Assembly (NCBI GenBank): GCA_004366385.1
Contig: SIRU01000064.1
Location: 62,001-126,000 of the forward strand
Direction of reading: 5' to 3'
DNA length: 64,000 nucleotides
Origin: Actinomycetota bacterium
GTDB lineage: Bacteria; Actinomycetota; Thermoleophilia; Gaiellales; Gaiellaceae
Below are positions 56,768 to 64,000 of the stretch, piece by piece; the stretch's first letter is position 1, and every line of letters starts with the position of its first letter. The position numbers and the translations under genes are program-made. Below the pieces are notes generated by a model. That model saw nothing but the letters and a program-made list of their open reading frames with translations, was not told where the DNA came from and searched no databases.

Positions 56768-58963
56768 CTACGTGCAGACCCGCGTGCTGGGCCCGCGGCG
56801 GTCCCAGAAGAAGCCGGCCGCCGCCGCGCGCGCGACCTTCACGGTCACGCAGCCGCCGACGCGCGGCAGCGGGAGCCGCGCGTGCCCCGCCGGCCCCGTC
56901 CTCGCCTTGAGTTGCGCCGCCCGGCGGCCGTCGCGCAGCACGACGGCGACGACGGTGGCGTGGGAGACCGGCTTGCGCGCCGCGTCGACCGCGCGCAGGA
57001 CGACATGGGATCCGGCTTCCGTCCTGCGGTGGGCGAGCGAGTCGATCCGCAGCGGCGCGGGCTGCACGTGCACGCGGGCGGAGCCCGAGACGGTGCGGGC
57101 GCCGGAGACGATGCTCGCGCTGACTCTGCCCCTCCTCACGATGCGCTCGGCCTGGAACGTCGCCTTGCCGGCGCCGGCGGGGGCGATCGTCCCGAGCCCG
57201 GCCGGTCGCACGCGCCAGACGAGCCGCCCGGCCGCGGCGTTCCCGTACGCGTCCTTCGCGGTCGCGACGAAGCCCCGGGCCCCGCGGGCGCGGACGGCGC
57301 CGGTGCCGGGTGTCACCTTCACCCTCACGGCCGGTCCCGCGCGCACGACGAGCTGCTGCGTCCCGCTGAAGGAGCCGCCGGCCGTGACCGTGATCGTGTG
57401 CGTGCCCGCCTTCGGGTCGCGGTAGTAGACGACGGGGTCCGGGTCCGCCGGGACGCTCACCGAGACGGTCGGGGCCCACGGCCCGGCCGGGCTCGCCGCG
57501 AACGTCCCGGGCGGCGAGCTCGAGCGGACGGTTGCGGCGCGTGCCGCTCCGGTCGTCGTCCGGGCTCCGGTCGTGGTCAGGAGCGAGACGGCGATTCCGT
57601 TCGAGGGTGTACCGGCAACGGCCGTCCGCGCGGGAGTGGTGAAACCGACGCCGGAGGTCGTCCAGCTCCGGAACGACCGCCACGCGAGGTTGTGCCGCGC
57701 GCCCTCGAGGTCGAGGGCGCACCACGCGTCGAGTCTCGGCGGCCCGCACGCCCCGCTGCCGGGGCTGCCCGGCTCGACCGGCGCGCCGGAGTCCCGGATC
57801 GCCGCGGCCAGGCGGTCGAGCAGGAACCCGGTCTGCGCGGCGAACTCCGCGGCCGACACGCCCGTCGCGTTCTTCGGCGCCCAGGCGAACCCCCAGCGGT
57901 CGCGGGCCTGGCCGGACGCAGCGCTGAACTCGCGCAGGGCGTGCACCTGCGCCGAGATGTACGCCGCCATCTGCTCGGGCGGGAGCGCGGTCCAGCCGTA
58001 GGCCTGGTCGTACTGCCAGGCTGCGTTCGCGAGCGGGCTGTACGCCTGGCGGAGGTACCCACGCGCGGTCCCGGCCTCCGCCGGCCCGGCCCCGGCGAGG
58101 AGAAGCTTGTGCTGGAGGTAGTCGTTCAGGTACTCCCTCCGCGTCTCCGGCGGCGAGCCGGGGACCGCGTGGCTGCGGGCGTCCCCGTACACCTCTTGCG
58201 ACCAGTCCGCGACGTAGCGCGCCATGTCCGACCAGAACGCCGAGTCGGTGAGCCAGTGCTGGAGCGTGCTCTGGTAGACGGACACGTCTGCGCTCCCCTG
58301 GCCGTAGCCGATGACGAACGCCGCGCCCTGCGCCGGCTGCGTCCCGTCGCCCTCGTACAGGCCGCGCAGGAACTCGCGGATGTTCGCCCGCGCGTTCCCC
58401 AGGCCGCGGCGGACCCCCGTGCCGAGCTCGTTCACCACCCACGAGTCGCCCTGCGCGACGTCGTAGCCGGCCGCGGCCATCCGCTGGCGGGCCGTGACGC
58501 CCGCGGCGTGCCACGAGCTGCCCGTCTCCGCGACCCACCGGCTCCAGGTCGCGAAGTGGATCTCGGCGAGGGCGTGGAAGCGGGGCCCGAGCGCGCGGAT
58601 CCGCCACGCCTGGTCTGGTCTCGGCTGCGTCTTGTCGGCGACGATCGGCGGGATCGAGACGTAGTACTCGGCGCACGGCGACGCCGTTGCCGCGAGCCTC
58701 GTGGCGAGCCGCAGCCAGTCGGAGGCGGCGTAGAAGACCGCCCGGAGCGGGCGGCACTGGGTCGTCGCGGCGCTCAGAGAGCGGCTGGAGACGAGCTGCG
58801 CCCAGAGCGCGGACGTCTTCGCCGGCTCCAGCGAGGCGACCGGTGCCGTGCTCGCGGGGACGGCCTGCGCAGCAGCGCGCGCGTCGGCGCTCGCGGCGCG
58901 TCCGGCCGAGAGCACGAGCGAAAGGGCGAGCAGCGACACGAGCCACAGACGTGCGCCGCACAT
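56768..58963 (-). CDS. Large secreted protein with C-terminal Ig-like repeats, 731 residues
   Basis: Signal peptide LWLVSLLALSLVLSAGRAASA. The central part (about 100-400) is helical and aromatic (WRIRALGPRFHALAEIHFATW, SWHAAGVTARQRMAAAGYDV, YLNDYLQHKLLLAGAG) and not assigned. C-terminal part has beta-sandwich repeats (THTITVTAGGSFSGTQQLVV, GTGAVRARGARGFVATAKDAYGNAAAG-type big-Ig pattern, given in pieces). Cys residues near Cys68, Cys97 and in the tail suggest disulfides. Probably an exported surface or wall protein; function unknown. Confidence 0.78.
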   Translation of the reverse strand: MCGARLWLVSLLALSLVLSAGRAASADARAAAQAVPASTAPVASLEPAKTSALWAQLVSSRSLSAATTQCRPLRAVFYAASDWLRLATRLAATASPCAEYYVSIPPIVADKTQPRPDQAWRIRALGPRFHALAEIHFATWSRWVAETGSSWHAAGVTARQRMAAAGYDVAQGDSWVVNELGTGVRRGLGNARANIREFLRGLYEGDGTQPAQGAAFVIGYGQGSADVSVYQSTLQHWLTDSAFWSDMARYVADWSQEVYGDARSHAVPGSPPETRREYLNDYLQHKLLLAGAGPAEAGTARGYLRQAYSPLANAAWQYDQAYGWTALPPEQMAAYISAQVHALREFSAASGQARDRWGFAWAPKNATGVSAAEFAAQTGFLLDRLAAAIRDSGAPVEPGSPGSGACGPPRLDAWCALDLEGARHNLAWRSFRSWTTSGVGFTTPARTAVAGTPSNGIAVSLLTTTGARTTTGAARAATVRSSSPPGTFAASPAGPWAPTVSVSVPADPDPVVYYRDPKAGTHTITVTAGGSFSGTQQLVVRAGPAVRVKVTPGTGAVRARGARGFVATAKDAYGNAAAGRLVWRVRPAGLGTIAPAGAGKATFQAERIVRRGRVSASIVSGARTVSGSARVHVQPAPLRIDSLAHRRTEAGSHVVLRAVDAARKPVSHATVVAVVLRDGRRAAQLKARTGPAGHARLPLPRVGGCVTVKVARAAAAGFFWDRRGPSTRVCT

Positions 58964-59057
58964 TGGCGGCCACGGTAGCGATCGCCCGCGAGACGTGGGT
59001 TAACGCCGTGCAGCGATCGGGCGCGAGAGCCGGCCGCACGCGATCGAGGCGGCATCG

Positions 59058-59396
59058 TCAGCGCGTCTTGACGACGGCGTATGTCTTGCGGATCGTCTCT
59101 CGCACGTCCCAGCGGCCGGACCAGCCGTCCGGGCACAGCATCACGACGCCCGGTCCGATCTCCGTGACCTCGCCGTCGGCGGCCGTGATCGTCCCCGCGC
59201 CGGCCACGAAGTGCATGAGCTCGTAGATGCCGTCCGTCTCCCCCCGGAAGGAGCCGGGCGTCACCTCCCAGATCCCGAGCTCGACCCGGCCGTCGTCGGA
59301 GAGGACGTGCCAGGACTCGTACGGCTCGCCCTCTACCGCGGTCGGGACCGGGCGGCCGGTCGCGAGCTCGACTGCGAGAACGTCGTCGACGGTCAC
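59058..59396 (-). CDS. Cupin (DUF861-like), 112 residues
   Basis: Small cupin barrel: VELGIWEVTPGSFRGETDGIYELMHFVAGAGTIT and EIGPGVVMLCPDGWSGRWDV, resembling the DUF861/EutQ-like cupins (ELMHFVAG is the usual ExxHF-type position). May bind a metal or act as an ureidoglycolate-like or isomerase enzyme; not established. GTG 59396; the hexamer TACGGT at 59403-59408 lies 6 bases upstream on the minus strand. Confidence 0.78.
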   Translation of the reverse strand: MTVDDVLAVELATGRPVPTAVEGEPYESWHVLSDDGRVELGIWEVTPGSFRGETDGIYELMHFVAGAGTITAADGEVTEIGPGVVMLCPDGWSGRWDVRETIRKTYAVVKTR

Positions 59397-59402
59397 GGCG
59401 CG

Positions 59403-59408
59403 ACCGTA
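59403..59408 (-). promoter_or_regulatory. -10-like TACGGT for the cupin gene
   Basis: Minus-strand TACGGT, 6 bases before GTG 59396; no Shine-Dalgarno. Confidence 0.4.
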
Positions 59409-59414
59409 CTCGAC

Positions 59415-60554
59415 TCAGGCCGGCGGCGTCGCAGGCGGGTACAGGGCCCGCACGCCGTCCACGAACGCGGCCAGCCGGTCGGCGATCCCCGCGTCGCGGA
59501 TCTCGAGCACGTTCTCGGCGTTCCGCTCGCCCGAGCGCGAGAAGTTGAAGCTTCCGAGGAACGCGGTGTCGTCCGCCACGACCACCTTCGCGTGCATGAA
59601 GTCGTGCACCGCGTCTGGCTGCCAGGGGGTCGACGTCTTGCCACTGAAGTCGCCGCCCTCGAGCACGCGCAACAGCAACGGGATCTTCCACTCGCTGACG
59701 CCGTTCGTCTTCCACTGCTGGAAGACCTGGTCGACCTGCGTGTCGTCGATCACGCCCGCGACCGAGCAGCGGCGCTCGTTCACGACCTCGACCAGCGTGG
59801 CGAGGATCGGGCCCGAGGTGAGCACCGGGGACGCGATCCGCACCCGCTCTCTCGCCTTCCCGATGTGCTTCGCGACGCGATGGGAGAGCGCCTCGCCGTG
59901 CTCGGGGCAGAACCAGGCACGCACGCGGGCGCCGTCGACCGACTCGGGCCGCGGCTGCACGTCGCCCGAGCCCTCGACCGTCCCCGTCTTCCAGAGCTGC
60001 TCGAAGTCGAGCGTGTACGCGTACGCGATGTCCGGGGAGCGGACGACGGCGATGACGTTCTCCTGCCGCGTCCACGAGTCGTCCGTCCAGTTCGTCGAGC
60101 CGGTCCAGACGGCCTCGCGGTCGCGCACGGCGAACTTGTGGTGCATGAGGTCGGGGATCCCGGCGACGCCGCGCGTCGGGATGGGGAGCCGCTCGATCGC
60201 CTCCGGGGTCGTCTCCGGCGGCGGCGGGACCGCGATCGGGCCCGGGTGGGCGACGTTGTAGAGCAGCCGGACCTCGACGCCGCGCTGGTGGGCGGCGAGG
60301 AGCGAGGCGAGCACGAGCCCGCCCGCGTCCGTCTCGAAGCGGACGTCGTAGAGCGCGAGGTCGAGGCTGCGCTCGGCGGGGGCGAGGAAGCCTGCGATCC
60401 CGCGCGCGACCTCGGCGGCGCGCTGGCCCCCGTCGGTGAGCGTCGTGATCTCGATCGACCCGGCGTCGATGACGCTGAAGGCTACGCCGAGCCGGCTCCG
60501 TGCGGCAGCGCGGCTCGCCGGTCTGCCGCGCGTCGCCGCCGCGGCGGGTAGCAT
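59415..60554 (-). CDS. Phospholipase D-like protein with two HKD motifs
   Basis: 379 residues. Two catalytic HKD motifs: HHKFAVRDREAVWTGSTNWTD and HAKVVVADDTAFLGSFNFS, each with the Asp/Ser pattern of the family. Between them FQQWKTNGVSEWKIPLLLRVL and a region ENVLEIRDAGIADRLAAFVDG. Could be a phospholipase, nuclease or cardiolipin synthase relative; the role is open. N-terminal 30 residues are basic (RGRPASRAAARSRLG) and may be cleaved or be an upstream extension; the ATG at 60554 is the only clear start. Confidence 0.85.
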   Translation of the reverse strand: MLPAAAATRGRPASRAAARSRLGVAFSVIDAGSIEITTLTDGGQRAAEVARGIAGFLAPAERSLDLALYDVRFETDAGGLVLASLLAAHQRGVEVRLLYNVAHPGPIAVPPPPETTPEAIERLPIPTRGVAGIPDLMHHKFAVRDREAVWTGSTNWTDDSWTRQENVIAVVRSPDIAYAYTLDFEQLWKTGTVEGSGDVQPRPESVDGARVRAWFCPEHGEALSHRVAKHIGKARERVRIASPVLTSGPILATLVEVVNERRCSVAGVIDDTQVDQVFQQWKTNGVSEWKIPLLLRVLEGGDFSGKTSTPWQPDAVHDFMHAKVVVADDTAFLGSFNFSRSGERNAENVLEIRDAGIADRLAAFVDGVRALYPPATPPA

Positions 60555-60614
60555 CCCGCGCGCTCGGCCTCGCGATCGAATTGCTCGAGATCGAGGGCGC
60601 CGAGTAGACGAGTC

Positions 60615-60621
60615 GAGGAGG
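60615..60621 (+). promoter_or_regulatory. Strong Shine-Dalgarno GAGGAGG before pepD
   Basis: GAGGAGG lies 5 bases before ATG 60627, one of the clearest ribosome sites in the window. Confidence 0.7.
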
Positions 60622-60626
60622 CAGCG

Positions 60627-62117
60627 ATGTCGAGCACGCAGTCACCGACCGACCAGGCCCTCGCCGGCCTCGAGAATCCTGCGTTCTGGTCTCACTTCCA
60701 GGCGCTGACCACCATCCCACGGCCCTCGCGCGCCGAGGAGCCGGTCATCGCCCACGTCACGGCGTGGGCGGAGGAGCACGGCTTCGAGCTCACCCAGGAC
60801 TCGGGGCGGAACCTCGTCATCCGCGTGCCCGCCACGCCGGGCCGCGAGTCGGCCCCGACCCTCATCCTCCAGGGGCACCTGGACATGGTCTGCGAGCGCG
60901 ATCCCGCGAGCCCGAACGACCCCGCCGAGGGACGGATCGTCCTGCGCCGCGAGGGTGACTGGCTGACCGCGGACGGGACGACGCTCGGCGCCGACGACGG
61001 CGTCGCGATCGCCGCGATGATGGCGCTCGCCGAGGACGAGTCGATCCCCCACGGGCCGCTCGAGCTGCTCATGACCGTGGCCGAGGAGGTCGGGCTGGAG
61101 GGCGTGAACGCGCTCGACGGCTCGCTGCTGACCGGCAGGACGATGATCAACCTGGACAGCGAGGAGGACGGCGTCCTCACCGTCGGCTGCGCCGGGAGCA
61201 CCGACACCTGGGTCCGGGTCGAAGGAGAGCGAGCGCCTGCTCCTGCCGACGTCGTCACGCTCGCGGTCGTCGCGGGCGGCGGGCTCGGCGGCCACTCCGG
61301 CAGCGAGATCCACCTCGGACGCGCGAACGCGATCAAGGTGCTCGGGCGGGTGCTCCGAGAGACGTACGCGGCCACGCCGTTCGAGCTCGTCTCGCTGGAC
61401 GGAGGCAGGAGCCGCAACGCGATCCCGCGGGATGCACGGGCGGTGTGCGTGGTCGCCCGCGACCGGGAGCAGGCATTCCGGGCCGCCCTCGAGTCGGCGA
61501 CGGACGTGGTGCGAGACGCGTACGCGAAGACCGATCCCGGCGTCTCCGTGGCCATCGAGAGCGCCGACGCCGCCACCGAGGCGTGGACCGCCGAGGCGTC
61601 CGCGCGGCTCCTCGACGTGATCGCGCTCGTGCCGAGCGGGCCGCTCGCGATGAGCCCCGACTTCGACGGGCTCGTCGAGACGTCCACGTCGCTCGGCGAG
61701 GCGACGACCGAGGGTGCGCAGCTGACCCTCCACAGCCTCTCGCGCTCGTCCAACGACTCGGCCCTGCCCGAAGTGGAGTCGGCGCTCGACGCCGCCGCGC
61801 GGCTCGCGGGCGGGGCGCTCGAGGTGAAGCGCAACTACAAGGGCTGGCGTCCGAACCTGGACTCGGAGCTCCTGGCCGTCGCGAAGGACGTCTACGAGCG
61901 CCTCTTCGGCGAAGCGCCGACGGTCACGGCCGTGCACGCCGGCCTCGAGACGGCCGTCATCGGCACCAAGGTCGACTGGCCGCTCGACAACCTCGCGATC
62001 GGCCCCCAGATCGACTCTCCGCACTCACCCGACGAGCGGGTGAGCATCCCGACCGTCGAGCGCTTCTGGAAGCTGCTCGTCGGCATCGTCGACGAGTACT
62101 CGGCGGGCAGAGGCTAG
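60627..62117 (+). CDS. pepD: Aminoacyl-histidine dipeptidase (PepD, M20 family)
   Basis: 496 residues, M20C dipeptidase. Metal and catalytic sites: LQGHLDMVCERDPASPND, TTLGADDGVAIAAMM, TVAEEVGLEGVNAL and later GGGLGGHSGSEIHLGRANAI typical of PepD. Cleaves Xaa-His and other dipeptides in the cytoplasm. ATG 60627 with GAGGAGG ribosome site. First gene of a three-gene run with an anchored protein and a C4-dicarboxylate transporter. Confidence 0.93.
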   Translation: MSSTQSPTDQALAGLENPAFWSHFQALTTIPRPSRAEEPVIAHVTAWAEEHGFELTQDSGRNLVIRVPATPGRESAPTLILQGHLDMVCERDPASPNDPAEGRIVLRREGDWLTADGTTLGADDGVAIAAMMALAEDESIPHGPLELLMTVAEEVGLEGVNALDGSLLTGRTMINLDSEEDGVLTVGCAGSTDTWVRVEGERAPAPADVVTLAVVAGGGLGGHSGSEIHLGRANAIKVLGRVLRETYAATPFELVSLDGGRSRNAIPRDARAVCVVARDREQAFRAALESATDVVRDAYAKTDPGVSVAIESADAATEAWTAEASARLLDVIALVPSGPLAMSPDFDGLVETSTSLGEATTEGAQLTLHSLSRSSNDSALPEVESALDAAARLAGGALEVKRNYKGWRPNLDSELLAVAKDVYERLFGEAPTVTAVHAGLETAVIGTKVDWPLDNLAIGPQIDSPHSPDERVSIPTVERFWKLLVGIVDEYSAGRG

Positions 62118-62119
62118 GG

Positions 62120-62725
62120 ATGCGCGGCGGGCTGGCCTGGGTGGTCGCGATCGTCGCCGGTGTCGCGCTCGTGGTGGTCGTCACGGCGGTGATCGGCACC
62201 CGCGACGACGAGGGCGAGGTCGTCACCGCGGGCGAGTGGGCCCAGAGCACGTGTGGCGCCGTCGCCGTCTGGCGCGGCGAGATGGAGTCGATCGCGGAGA
62301 GCGCCAAGACCTCGGCTGCGACCGGGGCCGCCGGCACCGAGACGGGCGCGCCCAGTGGCGAGAGGCGGGTCGGCGCCGCGCGGGCTGGGCTCACACGCGC
62401 GGTTCGGGCGACGGAGACCCTCGTCACGGCCATCGACAACACCGGCATCCCCGACACGTCGGGTGGCGAGGAGGCGGCGGAGCAGGTCTCGAGCTGGGCG
62501 AACGGAGCACAGAACGATCTCGAGCAGGCCGAGGAGTCGCTCGAGGACGAGCCCGGCTCGCTCGAGGAGTCGATCGAGCAGTCGACGGCGGCCGCACGGA
62601 CGATCGCGGCCGTGCTGACGAGCGGAGTGCAGACGCTCGCCGATGTTGCGGTCGCGGATCCGGAGCTCGCCGACGCGCTGCGGGACGCGAGCACGTGTCA
62701 GCAGCTTCGTGAGGAGAGGGGCTAG
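62120..62725 (+). CDS. Membrane-anchored helical protein, 201 residues
   Basis: One N-terminal anchor (LAWVVAIVAGVALVVVVTAVIGT), then long helices with acidic coiled-coil character (QNDLEQAEESLEDEPGSLEE and STAAARTIAAVLTSGVQTLAD) and two Cys (STCGAVAVW, DASTCQQL) that might pair. Function unknown. ATG 62120 starts 2 bases after pepD; the transporter starts 3 bases after its stop, so all three are probably cotranscribed. Confidence 0.75.
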   Translation: MRGGLAWVVAIVAGVALVVVVTAVIGTRDDEGEVVTAGEWAQSTCGAVAVWRGEMESIAESAKTSAATGAAGTETGAPSGERRVGAARAGLTRAVRATETLVTAIDNTGIPDTSGGEEAAEQVSSWANGAQNDLEQAEESLEDEPGSLEESIEQSTAAARTIAAVLTSGVQTLADVAVADPELADALRDASTCQQLREERG

Positions 62726-62728
62726 GCG

Positions 62729-64000
62729 ATGACCACGGCCGACTGGATCCTCATGGCCCTGCAGGGCCTGATCGTGGTCTTCTTCATCTTCCTCGGCGTC
62801 CGCTCGGGCGGTATCGGGCTCGGGCTCTGGGGAGGAGTCGGCACGCTGATCCTCGTCTTCGCGTTCGGCCTCGAGCCGGGGGAGCCGCCGTTCAGCGCGA
62901 TGCTCATCATCGTCGCGGTCATCTCCGCGGCCGCGGCCATGCAGGCGGCGGGCGGCATCGACTACATGGTCAAGATCGCGAGCGCAGCGCTCCGCGCACG
63001 GCCGAAGTCCCTCAACTTCGTCGCCCCCTACATCTCGTACCTCTTGACCATCCTCACCGGGACCGGGAACACGTTCTTCTCGATCATCCCGGTGATCAAC
63101 GAGATCGCCTACGCGAACAAGATCCGGCCCGAGCGTGCGCTCGCCGGGTCCACCGCCGCCTCTACGATCGGCATCACCTCGAGCCCGGTCGCGGCTGCGA
63201 CGGCAACCCTCCTCCCGCTGGTCGAGCCGTTCGGGTACGACCTCATCGACGTCCTCCTGATCACGATCCCGGCCAGCATCGTCGGCATCTTCGCGATGTC
63301 GCTCGTGATGAGCCGCCACGGCAAGGACCTCGAGGACGACGAGGAGTACCAGCGCCGGCTCGCCGCCGGCGAGGTCAAGCCGCCGGCGCCGCCCGCGGAG
63401 ATCGTGCTCATGCCCTACGCAAAGCGCAGCGTCGCCATCTTCCTCGTCGGCGTGCTCGCGATCTGCGTCTTCGGTCTCTGGGAGGACCTGCGACCGACGG
63501 TCGCCGCCGAGGGAGGCGGCGTCGAGCCGATGTCCATCACGCCGCTGATCCAGATGTTCATGCTCTCCGCGGCAGCACTGATCCTGCTGCTCGGCCACGT
63601 CAAGGCCGGCGACGTCGCGGGCGCGCCGATCTTCAAGTCGGGCATGGTCGCGATGATCGCCCTCTTCGGCATCGCCTGGATGGCCGACACCTTCATCGCC
63701 AACAACGAGGACGCGATCGTCGAGCTCCTGGGCGGCCTCGCCGAGAACTGGCCGTTCATGATCGCGGTCGCGATCTTCCTGGTCGCGGGCCTCACGACCA
63801 GCCAGTCCGCTGCGACCCGGACCATGATCCCCCTCGGCCTCGCGCTCGGGATCGGTGCCGGCTACATGATCGCGATGTGGACGGCGGTGGCGGGCGTGAT
63901 CTTCCTGCCGGCGAACGGGACGCAGATCGCGGCGGCCGAGGCCGACACGACGGGGACGACGACGCTCGGCAAGCGCGTCGTCGACCACTCGTTCCAGCTC
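62729..64000 (+). CDS. DcuA/DcuB-type C4-dicarboxylate transporter (truncated by window edge)
   Basis: At least 424 residues, open to the window edge. Begins MTTADWILMALQGLIVVFFIF; many membrane segments; the Dcu signature LLTILTGTGNTFFSIIPVIN with GTGN, STAASTIGITSSPVAAATATL and QSAATRTMIPLGLALGIGAG. Exchanges fumarate, succinate, malate or aspartate across the membrane, often for anaerobic fumarate respiration. A cytoplasmic loop of charged residues (MSRHGKDLEDDEEYQRRLAAG) lies between the halves. ATG 62729, 3 bases after the anchored protein gene. Confidence 0.9.
   Translation, partial: MTTADWILMALQGLIVVFFIFLGVRSGGIGLGLWGGVGTLILVFAFGLEPGEPPFSAMLIIVAVISAAAAMQAAGGIDYMVKIASAALRARPKSLNFVAPYISYLLTILTGTGNTFFSIIPVINEIAYANKIRPERALAGSTAASTIGITSSPVAAATATLLPLVEPFGYDLIDVLLITIPASIVGIFAMSLVMSRHGKDLEDDEEYQRRLAAGEVKPPAPPAEIVLMPYAKRSVAIFLVGVLAICVFGLWEDLRPTVAAEGGGVEPMSITPLIQMFMLSAAALILLLGHVKAGDVAGAPIFKSGMVAMIALFGIAWMADTFIANNEDAIVELLGGLAENWPFMIAVAIFLVAGLTTSQSAATRTMIPLGLALGIGAGYMIAMWTAVAGVIFLPANGTQIAAAEADTTGTTTLGKRVVDHSFQL

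Overview
The window is about 64 kb of very GC-rich, densely packed bacterial DNA. GTG starts are common, genes often overlap by 4 bp (GTGA/ATGA), and both ends cut through genes. The gene order mfd - PPIase lipoprotein - mazG - eno - pyk - ftsB/divIC-like - DUF501, the four-gene CysO/CysM/JAMM cysteine module, the Rv2578c-type radical SAM gene and the acyl-CoA and glycolate-oxidation genes all point to Actinobacteria. I infer a deep branch such as Thermoleophilia (Gaiellales or Solirubrobacterales relatives), probably an environmental genome. The class is an inference, the phylum is fairly safe. No tRNA, rRNA, CRISPR array, transposase or prophage gene was recognised, and no gap without a gene exceeds about 250 bases.

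Layout. 1-8.5 kb holds housekeeping genes: transcription-coupled repair, NTP pyrophosphatase, glycolysis, a division protein and DUF501. 8.5-14.8 kb holds membrane proteins, a membrane-anchored spermidine-synthase-like enzyme, GDPD, an L,D-transpeptidase and a cytochrome c maturation set (TlpA/ResA-like, CcmH, CcdA). 14.8-16.4 kb has a receiver-like protein and a 7Fe ferredoxin interrupted by a 312-residue intein carrying two LAGLIDADG motifs. 16.4-26 kb carries two NarL-type two-component systems (one beside a radical SAM gene), an MBL hydrolase, a CNNM/CorC protein and an MFS transporter. 26-32 kb carries glcDEF glycolate oxidase, a frameshifted ltrA and small enzymes. 32-37 kb has an acyl-CoA synthetase with a tail of about 550 Pro/Glu-rich residues, and htpX-lemA. 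37.6-40.4 kb is moeZ-cysO-cysM-mec, a protein-bound-sulfur route to cysteine. 40.6-51 kb has a sigma-70 factor, M20 peptidase, VOC proteins, HxlR regulator, methyltransferase, amidohydrolase and acyl-CoA dehydrogenase. 51.5-56.7 kb has a VOC gene, a PLP decarboxylase fused to a cNMP-binding domain, an MFS transporter also fused to a cNMP-binding domain, and a ureohydrolase. 56.7-64 kb has secreted and PLD-like proteins and pepD next to a DcuA/DcuB-type C4-dicarboxylate transporter that runs off the window.

Non-coding architecture is unusually readable. Three families of short palindromic repeats occur. One lies three times between convergent genes. One forms two related elements of about 150-165 bp. 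One is AT-rich and stands out against the GC background. More than twenty genes have a TAnnnT-type -10 hexamer only 6-12 bases before the start codon, mostly without a Shine-Dalgarno, suggesting extensive leaderless transcription. In several cases the TAG stop of the upstream gene is the first half of that hexamer. Two neighbouring promoters (VOC gene and decarboxylase gene) share a triplet of 11-bp-spaced TCAA(A)C direct repeats.

The most interesting leads are the ferredoxin intein splitting an iron-sulfur ligand motif, the CysO-like carrier whose Gly-Gly is capped by one extra Leu beside a JAMM protease, and the paired cNMP-sensor fusions on a decarboxylase and the transporter next to it.
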